Part shown: in pieces, positions 11,691 to 21,605 of the stretch | Layout: every line of letters starts with the position of its first letter | Numbering within the stretch: the first letter of the stretch is position 1 | From: Welwitschia mirabilis | Taxonomy: Eukaryota > Gnetophyta > Gnetopsida > Welwitschiales | Assembly: GCA_051453625.1 (NCBI GenBank) | Contig: JBOZIK010000001.1 | Location: 38,603,405-38,667,404, forward strand | Direction of reading: 5' to 3' | DNA length: 64,000 nt | Translations under genes and position numbers: made by a program | Notes under the pieces: model-generated | The model's database searches: none | The model's input: the letters and a program-made list of their open reading frames with translations, nothing else | Told to the model about the DNA's origin: nothing

Positions 11691-12715
11691 ACTAAAATAA
11701 AGACCTTGTCAAAAATGAAAATAAAACCATCGCGTGCATTTATTTTGAAAACATAGTACATGAGTTGATTCTTGACCAATTTTGAGTTTTTATCAATTCC
11801 TTTGTTGTTATTTTCATCTTATTTTCATTTTTATTATGCACATAGGATTCTTATTCCTCTCTTCAGAAATCACATTCAAAGATAGCAAATTTAGATTAAG
11901 TGTGGATTTATTTCATGATTCAAGGTCTTTAGAGTGGTTTCTCACAAATTTGGCTATCAATTTTTGAGTTTCTTATCGATTGAAGGCTTTTATAGAGGAC
12001 TTTACTATTGTTTTTAGATTTTCCTATTGATTAAAGGCTATTGATTAAAGGTTTGGGGCATTTAAGACAAGCAGAAGCATCAACACTAGTTCAGAGTTAT
12101 TTTTGAAGTGCTTAACTTCTTTACTATATTCTTGGAAGTTTAAGCACTCATAGCATAGATGTTAGGTTAATGCCGAGTGATTTAAGCTCTGAGATTTTTG
12201 ATGTGTACAATGTCAACATCAAATTTTTGCTTGAAGCATCTATCCTAGGATTTTAAGATGGACAATATTATTTCTTAGATAAAACATTCCAAAATGACAT
12301 GAATTTATTCTTCACAAACAGACTTCAATCTTAAAGCAAAAAAGAAATTGCAAAGGATGAGGAATACATTATTACTATTGAACCTATTAACACTGCTCTT
12401 ATAATTTGGTACTGATAAGTTGTTGGGGCTCTGATTTACCTTATGAAGAGCTATAATACAAGGGCTCAGTTTTTTTATAGAGGAATGTTGAGACAGAAGG
12501 ATAAGTCTTTGTGTTATGCTGAAGCTATCTCCTTACTAGTTTTAGAGGTTAGTGATTACTGATCCTACTATCCAATAAAATCTTTCCATAAGTTAGATGA
12601 ATTTGATTCTGATTTTTATACCTTTAAATGTAACAAGGATGTTTTGATAGGTTTTATAGGTTCTGATTTCTATCATTTTATTTTTGAGATTCATTTTGCT
12701 TTATAGAAGTCAGAA

Positions 12716-12802
12716 ATGGGATCTAAAGAAAAGGTGTTTACACTTGCAGAGGTTTCAAAACATAACCATAGGCAAGATTACTAACTTATCATTAAGGGAA
12801 AG
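12716..12802 (+). pseudogene. Captured cytochrome b5 first coding exon (copy A)
   Basis: Twenty-nine codons start at an ATG and read MGSKEKVFTLAEVSKHNHRQ, then D-Y-stop, then LIIKGK. This is the N-terminus of plant cytochrome b5, a heme protein of the ER membrane that passes electrons to desaturases and hydroxylases. The family pattern is K-V-F/H-T-x-x-E-V-x-x-H-N-x-x-x-D-C-W-L-I-I-x-G-K. The Trp codon is TAA here. The exon ends AAG followed by GTATCT, a good 5' splice site, and plant CB5 genes are recalled to have an intron at about this point. The heme-binding HPGG segment lies in later exons and is absent. Confidence 0.8.
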
Positions 12803-13574
12803 GTATCTATTTGAATGTAACATATCATTTTATTATGTTAGAAATTCTTAAACTCATCATATTTTGAATTAGTTTTGAAGGAAAAAGTTATGTTTAAGAA
12901 GAATAAAATGTTTTCTAAAAGTATTTTGATGAGGATTTTTTTATTTAGTTCAATGTTACTCATATTCATGTGTATGTGCCTCCTTATGCTTTTATCTATT
13001 TTAATGTTGGTGTTGTTTTTAAGAAGTTCATTTCACTCTTTGAGACTCTAATAGATTGTGAAATCAGCAACAATTTCATCAAAAGCTTAAGAACTTTAGT
13101 TTCTTAGTTGTAAGATTAAGGTTTCTCGATGCACTATTTCTTGAATGCTTAGTTTTATAAAAAAGTGTTCTGCTTTATTTTTGGAATTTACCTCAAGCCA
13201 TGGATGGATGTGAAAGGATTGAGTTTTGTTTGAGCATTTTTGTTATTCAGAGTATATCTAGCCTTTCTACTACTTGTACAGTAATCCTTTCTACTACTTG
13301 TATAGTAATCCTTGATTATAGTTTTTAAGGAATGTTATTATTTCCTTTTGTTTTATATCTCCTTTTTAGCTTGGATTATCAATTTGTTTTGAGTAGTTTT
13401 CTAAATCCAAAGAGGCTTCTGAATGAGTTGTTCTAGTTAGCGCTTGAGAAGACCATCCCAGTGCACATATGTCCTACAAATTGAAGAAGCTAAAAGCAGT
13501 CTAAGTTTGCACTTGTGTATATATAGCATACACTATAACTTTGTTTAGATTTATTAGCTAAGTTTGGTTAACTG

Positions 13575-13739
13575 AACCCTTTTATTAAGATTTACTACTT
13601 TTTGATCAAGAGGATAAATAGTAGCTTTAATGCTGTAGTTTTGAAGAGGCTTTTTATAAGCAAGACAAATAGGCCTCACTCAGTCTTCAGGCTCAAATAG
13701 TTCATGAAAGGACAGGAGAATAAAATTGTTGTTGAGAGC
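13575..13739 (+). pseudogene. Captured ribosomal protein eL18 exon (copy A)
   Basis: In one frame this reads [20 protein letters not shown], then [13 protein letters not shown], a TAG stop, and FMKGQENKIVVE. It matches plant 60S ribosomal protein eL18 (formerly L18), around residues 28-80 of about 187. The stop sits where copy B has CAG. It is in the same order relative to the cytochrome b5 piece as in copy B. Only one exon-sized segment is present, so no ribosomal protein can be made. Confidence 0.8.
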
Positions 13740-14079
13740 ACAACATAGTTCTAGACCAAATTATAGNNNNNNNNNNACATTCTTAATCCAGATCTTGAGG
13801 TCATGTCAAAGTTGATAATAAAGAATTCCAGTGAAGAGTTTTTATATCCACTCACTAATTACTATGCACTTTAGGAATGTTTGAAACATCAATTTATTCT
13901 TGGGCTGATTTCAAGGATTGTTGGAGAGGGAATTGAGGGCCTTGTTTAAGCAAGGAAGTATGCCTCTTAGATATGGACCTTTCTTGACCAGTTCTTCTAT
14001 TATGTCTATGTGCTCTCTTTATCTTTAACTGCTTCTTCCCAACTAGGAGTTGAGAAAGATCTTGGAAAATGAGATGCGA

Positions 14080-14165
14080 ATGACTGATTCATAAGTGCAT
14101 GCCATTTTAGGTCTGCTATATCATCTTGAGGAACATAGAGTGATCAGTACTGGTTATCAGTCTCA
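14080..14165 (-). pseudogene. GATA-factor-like fragment, minus strand (copy A)
   Basis: On the minus strand the translation includes SLYVPQDDIADLKWHALMNQ followed by SFASHF. Plant subfamily I GATA transcription factors carry an N-terminal motif of the type L-C-V-P-x-D-D-L-A-x-L-E-W-L-S-x-F-V-x-x-S-F. The GATA zinc finger itself was not found. Copy B has lost the part encoding SLYVPQDD through a deletion. The identification rests on this one motif, so it is moderate. Confidence 0.5.
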
Positions 14166-14461
14166 AAGGCTTTATGAGCTTCAAAATCATATGCAACATC
14201 CACTGTAGAAGAAGTGCTATTGATTATAGTGGAAGAATGAGTAGGGCCTTTATCACTTCCATTAATATTTGAGAGCACTACCATGGTTTTATGATGCCTC
14301 CCCTATTCTTTCCCTATTTTTCTTGATTATTTCTTTCTTTTGAGTCTTCTCTCCATTCAACACCTTGATAGCATATGCCAAATGAACAACTAGTTTCTAG
14401 TTGAAACAACCCCTTGATTTGCATTGATCTTCATATCCACTTGAATTGTATAATGCTTGAA

Positions 14462-14536
14462 ATGCCTTTGAAGCAGTATAATAACATACAACTTGATGAA
14501 AAATCATTGAAAGTGGAAATAATTAGCACAAACCTT
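14462..14536 (+). pseudogene. Captured ALY/THO4 RRM tail (copy A)
   Basis: Reads MPLKQYNNIQLDEKSLKVEI then ISTNL. The end of the RNA-recognition motif in plant ALY/THO4 mRNA-export adaptors has the pattern A-x-x-R/Q-Y-N-N-V-Q-L-D-G-K-P-M-K-I-E-I-x-G-T-N. The equivalent in copies B and C is at 19464 and 26273. Only about 25 codons are recognisable; flanking parts do not match what I know of the family. Confidence 0.65.
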
Positions 14537-14895
14537 TGGCACATGCTAGTGGTAATTGGGTTGAAAATGCTTATCAGTTGGTTGCTAGTTTTCTTAAGGA
14601 GTTTAAAGAAGGATGTCATGTTATGAAAGTTACAATTAAATATAAGATAACAGAAAAATTAAGGACTAATTAAATTCCTCAAGCTTGTAATCATTAAAGC
14701 TGTTGTAGCACTAACAAGGTAAGACTACGATGTGTGTGTATAGATATTTCATGTCTATTAATCATACATGGATTAATAGGAAGTGGCTTTGAAAANNNNN
14801 NNNNNNNNNNNNNNNNNNNNNNNNNNNNNNNNNNNNNNNNNNNNNNNNNNNNNNNNNNNNNNNNNNNNNNNNNNNNNNNNNNNNNNNNNNNNNNN

Positions 14896-16710
14896 AAATG
14901 ATGTGTATGATCTTTAACCAATTGAATAAAAAAACCTTGGGTTATGATTCACTTATAAATGGAGTTGCTCCTACTTTTGTAAGTCAATTTTTTTTATTTT
15001 TATACATGTGCATTCTATCAAATGTCCTTCTCATCCTTCCATCTTCTTTTCTTTTTTACTCATCCTCTTCCTTTTGAGCATGGAGTATAGAGCTTGGATC
15101 TTAGATCTTGGGGCTTAAAGCATAGAGTCTGAGAGCTAAAGCTAAGGCTCTTGACCTTAGGAGTTAATTAAATCTTTATTAATCTCCATCAAATAAAAGT
15201 CTCCAATCATTAGTTTTCTAAGAATGTTTCTTCTACTTATTTTGCTTTTTATGTTATCTCTCTTTTTAAAAACATTGATACCATAATAGAGTATTGTCTC
15301 AAGTCATTGCATAGCCTTATTATAGTATTTCTTTTCTTAAAATTATCCCTTTCATTAGACTTAAATGGAGATGAGGAAGTGATTTAAAGGATCTCTTTAC
15401 ATGCTTTGTTAGTAAGATTACTGATGGAAAATTTAGGTCAAATGACTAGGGTTTCACTTTAACATTTGGGTATCCATGTTTATTATGTATTATGAAATAG
15501 TAAATATATTTTTTAGTTTCATTATGCATCTAACATACATTAGAAACATCCTATTAGCATGAATTATCTAATCTCCAACTTTCATTTATGCTAGGTAATT
15601 CTTCATGTTAATCCTAAGGCTCATTGAATTTATTTGCTTTAATCTAATTTTATGCATTATTTTTTTCTAATTTGTATATATTTGTAGTAGTTATCACTTA
15701 TTTTGTGTATTATGTAGGCTTACTAGGTTAATTATTTATATTAATGGTTTCAACTATAGTTGCTGTAAATTTTAATTATGGACTTTTATGTTCTTATTAT
15801 AGCTATAGTCTAAATTTTTCAAAATGGAAATTTAGCTTAAGAATATTATAACTTATTGAATACCAAATAAAATTTAATTATCTTTTTTGGTAAGTCTATG
15901 ATTCTATTAGGAATATAAAATTTTAAAAAATAGTAATTTTCTTAATGTTTAACAAATATTTAAAAATCATTTTATGAAAATAATTCAAAAATAAAAATAA
16001 AAAAATGTAATTGGTTTTAGCTTATAGCATTAATAAATATTATTTTATAATAAATGAATATCTTAAAATGTAGAAAATTGAATAAGCTTTTTAAAGACTT
16101 CTGAATTACTTAACAATTCAAAGTAATTTAAGCGTTATAACCATTTCAATATGGAATGGTATTATTTAAATAATTTTACACATAAAATGTTATCTTAGAA
16201 AATATATTTATAGGAATTTAAACTTAACGTAATTAATTTCTTGAGATTATATCATGAACCTATTGTAAACAAATAATTATAACTTATTTTTAACTTTATG
16301 AATAATCAATTAATAATTTATAGTTGTGATGTCTCTTAAGAGGCTAAAAAATCTATAATTAATGTCATTAATTTAGAAGCTCTATTTAATAAACTCATGC
16401 TAATATAGAATAAATTAGTTATAAAGTATGAAAAGAATTAAGCAAAAATAACAAACCCTAGTTAAAAAGTAATCTTCCAATGTCATTTCAAATCAACTAT
16501 GAATAATTTAATTAAAGCTAAGCATATAACAAGAGAAATTAAAAAGAACAATTAGTTTATATGCTTTGTCTAGAGTCAACCAAGGTAAAGAAAGGAGCAA
16601 CATCAATATAGATTAGACCAATAATTCAAGAATGTGTTGATGTATTTACAATAAAACTACTAGGAATGCCACCTCTTTACAAGATTAAGTTTTGCATTGA
16701 TTTTGTTATG
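14896..16710. other. AT-rich stretch without recognisable genes between CACTA copies A and B
   Basis: No coding signature, repeat terminus or RNA gene was recognised. It follows a 100-base gap and does not resemble the continuation of copy B after 19795. A phrase with 'ttagatcttggggcttaaagc' near 15093 has local repetition but no clear unit. It may be host DNA or an unrecognised repeat. Confidence 0.4.
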
Positions 16711-17218
16711 GAAATTAGAAAAATAGGCTTTTAAGGCGTTTGTAAAATAAGAGGCATCTTTGAAGGCGTAATAGAACCACTGGGCGCATTTCTTCTAAAA
16801 ACAGTGTGCGGATTGCTTCTCGGCCGATTTCGAGTTTTGATCCATTCCTTTGTTGTTATTTTCGCCTTCGTTTCAGTTTCTATTGTGCGCACAGGATTCT
16901 TCTTCCTCTCTCTGGAAATCGCGTTCAAAGATAGCACTTTTAGGTTAAGTGTGGATTTCTGTTGCGGTTCGAGGGTTTTAGAGTGATTTCTTGCAGATTT
17001 GGCTGTCGCTTGTTGAGTTACTTGTTGATTGAAGGCTTTTGCAGAGGTCTTTACTATTGTTTTTGGAGTTTCCTGTTGATAAAAGGATGTTGATTAAAGG
17101 TTTAGGGCGTTCAGGATGAGCAGAAGCATCAACACTGGTTCAGAGTTGTTTTTGGAGTGCTTAACTTCTCCACTATATCCTTAGAAGTTTAAACACTTGT
17201 AGCATAGATGCCAGGTTA

Positions 17219-17464
17219 ATGCCGAGTGATTTAAGCTCTGGGATTTTTGATGTGCACAATGTTGACATCAACTTTTTGCCTGAAGCATCTATCCTGGGCT
17301 TTCAAGATGGACAATCTTCTTTCTTAGACAAAACATTCCAAAATGACATGGATTTGTTCTTCACAAACAGACTTCAATCTTTAAACAAGAGAGAAATTGC
17401 AAAGGATGAGGAAGACATTATTACTATTGAACCTATCCACACTACTCTTATAATTGGGTACTGA
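17219..17464 (+). pseudogene. Unrecognised 81-codon open stretch in CACTA copy B
   Basis: This is an open frame starting MPSDLSSGIFDVHNVDINFL and rich in acidic residues, with no motif I recognise. The matching part of copy A (12172-12417) has the same text with in-frame stops, so the open frame in B is a survivor of a captured gene piece rather than a proven gene. The frame is followed by two stops and then by further coding-like text (ALISLMESYNTGAQF, near 17470-17520). It probably belongs to the same unidentified host gene. Confidence 0.35.
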
Positions 17465-17765
17465 TAAGTTGTTAGGGCCCTGATTTCCCTTATGGAAAGC
17501 TATAATACAGGGGCTCAGTTCTGTTTATAAAGGGATGATAAGGCAAGAGGGCAGGTCTTTGTGGTGTGCTGAAGCTGTCTCCTTACTAGCTTTAGAGATT
17601 AGTGGTTATTGATTCTGCTATCCAATAAACTCTTTCCATAAGTTAGATGAGTTTGATTCTGATATTTATACCTTTGAGTTCAACAAGGATGTTGTGATAG
17701 GTTTTCTAGGTTATGATTTCTATCATTTTATTTCTAAGATTTATTTTCCATTATAGAAGTCAAAA

Positions 17766-17852
17766 GTGGGATCCAAAGGAAAGGTGTTTACACGTGCGGA
17801 GGTTTCAGGGCACAACCACAGGCAAGATTACTGACTTATCATTAAGGAAAAG
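17766..17852 (+). pseudogene. Captured cytochrome b5 first coding exon (copy B)
   Basis: It is the counterpart of 12716-12802. The start codon is GTG instead of ATG. The translation reads KVFTRAEVSGHNHRQDY, a TGA stop at the conserved Trp, then LIIKEK. The exon again ends AAG followed by GTATTT, keeping the 5' splice site. Changes relative to the family pattern (Arg in place of the Leu in T-L-A-E-V) show it is not under selection. Confidence 0.8.
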
Positions 17853-18611
17853 GTATTTGTTTAAATGTAATAGATTAGGAATTCTTAAGACTCTTCATAT
17901 TTTGAGTTAGTTTTTGGGGAAAAAGTTACGTTTAAGACAAATTGGCATGTTTTCTAAAAGTATTTGGTGAGGAATTTTTTCTCTGGTTCAATTTTACTCA
18001 TATTCATGTGGATGTGCCTCCTTCTGCTTTTATCTACTTTAATGTTGGTGTTGTTTTTAATCAGTTCTTCATTTCACTCTTGAGACTCTGCTAGATTGTC
18101 AGATCGGTAACAATTTCATCATAAGCTCAAGCACTTTGGTCGCTTGGTTATAACGTTAAGGTTTTCTTATGCGCTGTTTGTTGTAAGAAAGTGTTCTGAT
18201 TTATTTCTGGAATTTTCCTCAGGCCATGGATGGATGCGAAGGATTGAGTTTTGTTTGAGCATTTTTGTTATTCAGAGTATATCTAGCCTTTCTACTACTT
18301 GTGCAGGAATCCTTGCTACTACTTGTGCAGTAATCCATGATCATAGTTTTTAAGGAATATTATTATTTCCTTTTGTTTTAGATCTCCTTTTCAGCTTGGA
18401 TTATCGATTTATTTTGAGTAGTTTTCTGAATCCAAAGAGGCCTCTGAATGAGTTATTCTAGTCAACGCTTGAGACGACCCTCCCAGTGCACACATGTCCT
18501 GCAAATTGAAGCAGTCTGAGTTTGCACTTGTGCCTATATAGCATACAATGCAACTTTGTTCAGATTCGCCAGCCGAGTTTGCTTAAATGGTTTACTTTAA
18601 ATGGCTAACTG

Positions 18612-18776
18612 AACCCTCTTATTAAGCTTTACCGCTTTTTGATCAGAAGGACAAACAGTATATTGAATGCTATAGTTCTGAAGATGCTTTTTATGAGCAA
18701 GGTAAATAGGCCTCACTCAGTCTCTAGGCTCACACAGTTTATGAAAAGACAGGAGCATAAAATTGCTGCTGAGAGC
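18612..18776 (+). pseudogene. Captured ribosomal protein eL18 exon (copy B), still open
   Basis: Fifty-five codons without a stop, from [10 protein letters not shown] to H-K-I-A-A-E-S. Key parts are [29 protein letters not shown] and [16 protein letters not shown]. They match plant eL18 around residues 28-80. An open frame of 61 codons (18639-18824) extends a little past the similarity. Upstream and downstream sequence is not eL18, so it is an isolated exon. The reading frame survives because B is less decayed, not necessarily because it is used. Confidence 0.85.
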
Positions 18777-18885
18777 AAAAATAGTTTTGGACTAAATTAT
18801 AGCTTATATTCCTCACATTCTTAATCCAAATCTTAAGGCCACATCAAAGTTGATAACAGAGAATGCCAGTGAAGAGTTTTTATAT

Positions 18886-19383
18886 TTACTTACTAATTAC
18901 TATGCACTTCAGGGATTTGTGAAACATCAGTTTAGTCTTGGGCTGATTACAAGGGCTGTTCGAGAGGGAATTGAGGGCCTCGTTTAAGCAGGGAAGTATG
19001 TCTCTTAGATATGGGTCTCCCTTGACTACTTTTTCTATTGTGTCTATGTTCCTCTCTTTATCCTTGACTAATTCTTTCCAACTAGGAGGTGAGAAAGCTT
19101 CTGAAAAATGAGATGCGAATGACTGATTCGTAAGTGCATGCCATTCCAGATCTGCTATGTCAGTCTCAAAGGCTTCATGAGCTCCAGAATCATATGCAAC
19201 ATCAACTATAGAAGAAGTACTATTAATTACAATGGAAGAATGAGCAGGGTATCTAGCACTACCATTGGTATTTGAGAGCACTACCATGGTTCTCTGATGC
19301 CTTCCCTCTTCTTCCCTATTTTTCCTGATTGTTTCTTGCTTTTGGGTCTTCTCTCCATTCAACACCTTGATAGTATATGCCAA
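18886..19383 (-). pseudogene. Minus-strand 165-codon open stretch with GATA-factor-like part (copy B)
   Basis: This is the longest gap-free open frame in the window. Its middle reads ADLEWHALTNQSFASHFSEA; copy A encodes VPQDDI directly before this part, giving a plant GATA-factor-like N-terminal motif. The rest (MAYTIKVLNGEKTQKQE at the start; PSWKELVKDKERNIDTIE later) was not recognised. It lies antisense to the neighbouring captured pieces. B lacks about 35 bases present in A at 14126-14160. The frame has no known zinc finger. It may be a chance open frame over a captured, antisense gene piece. Confidence 0.45.
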
Positions 19384-19463
19384 ATGAACAACCAGCTTCT
19401 AGTTGGAACAACCCCTTGATTTGCATTGAACTTAATAACCAACTGAATTGTATGATGCTGGAA

Positions 19464-19538
19464 ATGCCTGTGGAGTGGTACAATGACATACAACTTGATG
19501 GAAAACCATTGAAACTGGAAATAATTGGCATAAACCTT
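19464..19538 (+). pseudogene. Captured ALY/THO4 RRM tail (copy B)
   Basis: Reads [20 protein letters not shown] then IGINL, the best preserved of three copies. D-G-K-P-x-K-x-E-I-x-G is the diagnostic part of the ALY/REF RRM end. The preceding bases (from about 19456) look like the continuation of the motif with a one-base shift. Downstream bases to about 19640 are conserved among A, B and C and coding-like ([20 protein letters not shown]) but I do not recognise them. Confidence 0.7.
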
Positions 19539-19954
19539 TGGCACATGCCAGTGGTAACTGGGTTGAAAATGCTGATCGCTTGGTTGCTGGTTTCCTTAAG
19601 GAGTTTGAAGAAGGATGCCATGTTATGGAAGTTGCAATTAAATATAACAGAAAAACATTAAAAAGGACTAATTAAATTTCCCAAGCTTGAAATCATTAAA
19701 GATGTTGTAACAGAAGCAAGATAAGACTGCTATGTGTGTGTCATAGAGATTTCATGTCTATTAATCATACATGGATTAACAGGAAGTGGTTTTGAAAAAA
19801 AGATCAGTATTATACTGCAATCAATGTCTTCATATAGTTTTTCAGTTACCTATTCTTTGAGTGCTAAATTTCTGGGTAAACAACATTAAATTTTATGTAT
19901 TAAATAGTTTAATTTGATAGTATTAATGTGACCACTAGACATACATTATAACAG

Positions 19955-20348
19955 GTATTGCTGATATAGTGGAAAGAAGGCTTGGGACCATCAAGCTTCC
20001 TTACAACAAGAATAAATCCTACATTGGCACATGTGTCGTGTTTCTGATGGCTTTTCTATTTAGTCTACGTAAGTATCTTTTAGCAATCATACTGTAAGTA
20101 ACCTATTTTTAATGCTACTTAAGAGAACCCCATGCAATGTCTTCAAATGCTTTTTTTTTTGATGTTTCAGGTATTTATATTATTTTACCTCATTTGGATA
20201 TTATAAAGTTAGCACAAGTATGATATGGTCTTCATTATTTGTCTCTCTGACAGCCACAATTGTTGAATCTTTACCATTAAGTACTCAACCGGATGATAAT
20301 CTTAATGTTCCATTAGCTTCTGTTCTAACTAGCTGCTTATTGTTTTGA
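19955..20348 (+). pseudogene. Captured last two exons of a phytol-kinase-like gene (copy B)
   Basis: Exon 19955-20068 follows an AG acceptor and reads GIADIVERRLGTIKLPYNKN then KSYIGTCVVFLMAFLFSL. A 102-base intron (GTAAGT ... TTTCAG) follows. Exon 20171-20348 begins YLYYFTSFGYY, contains TATIVESLPLSTQPDDNLNV, and ends CLLF-stop. This is the C-terminal part of plant phytol/farnesol kinases (VTE5-type), membrane enzymes of plastids that recycle phytol for tocopherol synthesis. In the family, ADI-V-G-R-R-F-G, LPYNKNKS and ESLP-x-S-x-x-x-DDN are conserved. One base is missing next to the intron donor, so a spliced product would shift frame. Intron retention shows DNA-level capture. Confidence 0.85.
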
Positions 20349-20441
20349 TGTAAGAGCCTTCTAACTTTTTTTGGGTAATTTGTAATAATTTGACATGCCA
20401 TCCATAGGCATATTCAGATCGTTTTTGGGTTGGTGTCACAT

Positions 20442-20604
20442 GATCAGCTAACAATGAATAGAATCATGATCTTTTGAAATCATCACATAACATATCCATT
20501 CGATCAGCTAACAATGAATAGAACCATGATCTTTTGAAATCATCACATAACATATCCATTTGATCAGCTAACAATGAATGGAACCATGATCTTTTGAAAA
20601 ACAT
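20442..20604 (+). repeat. 60-bp tandem repeat, 2.7 units (copy B)
   Basis: Units starting 'gatcagctaacaatgaat' begin at 20442, 20502 and 20562 and differ at only a few positions. The third unit is cut short by a change after 'cttttgaaa'. Copy C has two units at the equivalent place (27251 and 27311). It lies downstream of the phytol-kinase stop codon. Confidence 0.9.
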
Positions 20605-20989
20605 CATTTTTGGATTGAGTTTGTTTTTCTTATACATTTTTGGTAACCTTGTGAAATATTTTCCTTATTGATGTTTCTCATGAATATTATAGGAACTCAG
20701 ACTTGTCTTTAAAGTCAAAGAGGTGAATTAAAATTTCAACGTAACTGAAAGCAACAACATATTTTTATTTACTTTAGTTTTAAGGCTAGAAAATTTTGAT
20801 GGAAGACCTATGCTTACTGACTTCTACTTGTTAAGCATCGATGTTTTTCTGTGATGAAGATTTTCTTTTCCTGATTATGAAAGAAGGATTTTATTTCTTT
20901 TCCATTTGTAGGTATATTCACAAAAATGATTGGTTTTCTTTGTCTTGTTCTTTTTCTTTTTCTTTTCTTGTTCTAGTTTTCTTTACTTT

Positions 20990-21230
20990 TCTAGTGTCGT
21001 TCACTAAAGATCTTTGTCTGTTCGCTTTTGTAAGCTATAGAATGCTGTAATAGATGCTGTGTTTTACACATACTCAAGTGCCAGAAGTAGCCTTTCAGCT
21101 ACACCTTTGTCAGTTTTACTGTGCCATGCTTTGAATTGAGAATCTGGTACATGTGCCTCCTTGAAGTTAGGACTTTTTGTTTTGAGATTGAAAGACTCCG
21201 ATACATAGAAGTTATAGCAAACATCAAAGC
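20990..21230 (-). pseudogene. Unrecognised captured gene piece, minus strand (copy B)
   Basis: On the minus strand the reading NFYVSESFNLKTK, then VPDSQFKAWHSKTDKGVAER, then LLLALEYV runs without a stop. It is conserved with copy C (27811-27999), where the frame is also open there. The composition looks like a genuine protein, but I do not recognise the family. It lies antisense to the phytol kinase and eL18 pieces. Confidence 0.45.
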
Positions 21231-21605
21231 TTTTGGAAAATCATTCAAAATCTAGTGACATATGAATTCCTTCTCTCAAAATAATAAAAAAGATACCTAA
21301 TCAAAGCAGCGTTTTTTGTATTCCAGTCTAAAATGGATGAGAACATTAAGACACTAGAAAAAGGAAACATCTTTGATTAGTTTAGAGATCATTTATAGGC
21401 AATAGGTCCCAGCTTCAAGACAAATTCGCAGAGGGCAGTTTACCTAAAATACTGGAATGTTTGGTTGAGGTGGCCTTTTTAATCATTATAATTAAGTGTT
21501 TTTCTNNNNNNNNNNNNNNNNNNNNNNNNNNNNNNNNNNNNNNNNNNNNNNNNNNNNNNNNNNNNNNNNNNNNNNNNNNNNNNNNNNNNNNNNNNNNNNN
21601 NNNNN

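Larger units (their letters stand above)
11380..14795. mobile_element. CACTA-like element copy A (non-autonomous, carries gene fragments)
   Basis: The left terminus 'tactacaagaaaaatagg' matches the plant CACTA inverted repeat CACTACAAGAAA, with C changed to T. It is followed to about 11690 by subterminal repeats of the type 'ttttaaggcattt' and 'ccttaaaa'. From 11780 to 14795 it is collinear with copy B (16804-19795), including the same captured pieces of cytochrome b5, eL18, a GATA-like factor and ALY. It contains no readable transposase. It is more C-to-T decayed than B. It stops at a 100-base gap; sequence after the gap does not match B, so the right part is missing or unassembled. Confidence 0.75.
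16711..21505. mobile_element. CACTA-like element copy B (best preserved, carries gene fragments)
   Basis: The left end shares 'agaaaaataggcttttaagg' with copy A, but the first bases of the CACTACA terminus are replaced by 'ggaaatt'. Collinear with A from 16804 to 19795 and with C from 19335 to 21500. It therefore bridges the other two copies and carries the largest set of captured pieces: cytochrome b5, eL18, GATA-like, ALY and phytol kinase, plus unknown stretches. It keeps more CG dinucleotides than A. The right end is lost at the gap at 21506-21605; sequence after the gap does not match copy C. No transposase was recognised. Confidence 0.7.

Noticed and set aside
20841-21050. 69-codon plus-strand frame, hydrophobic
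   Set aside because: It overlaps a T-rich stretch in CACTA copy B; the equivalent in copy C is not kept open and the minus-strand text there is better conserved.
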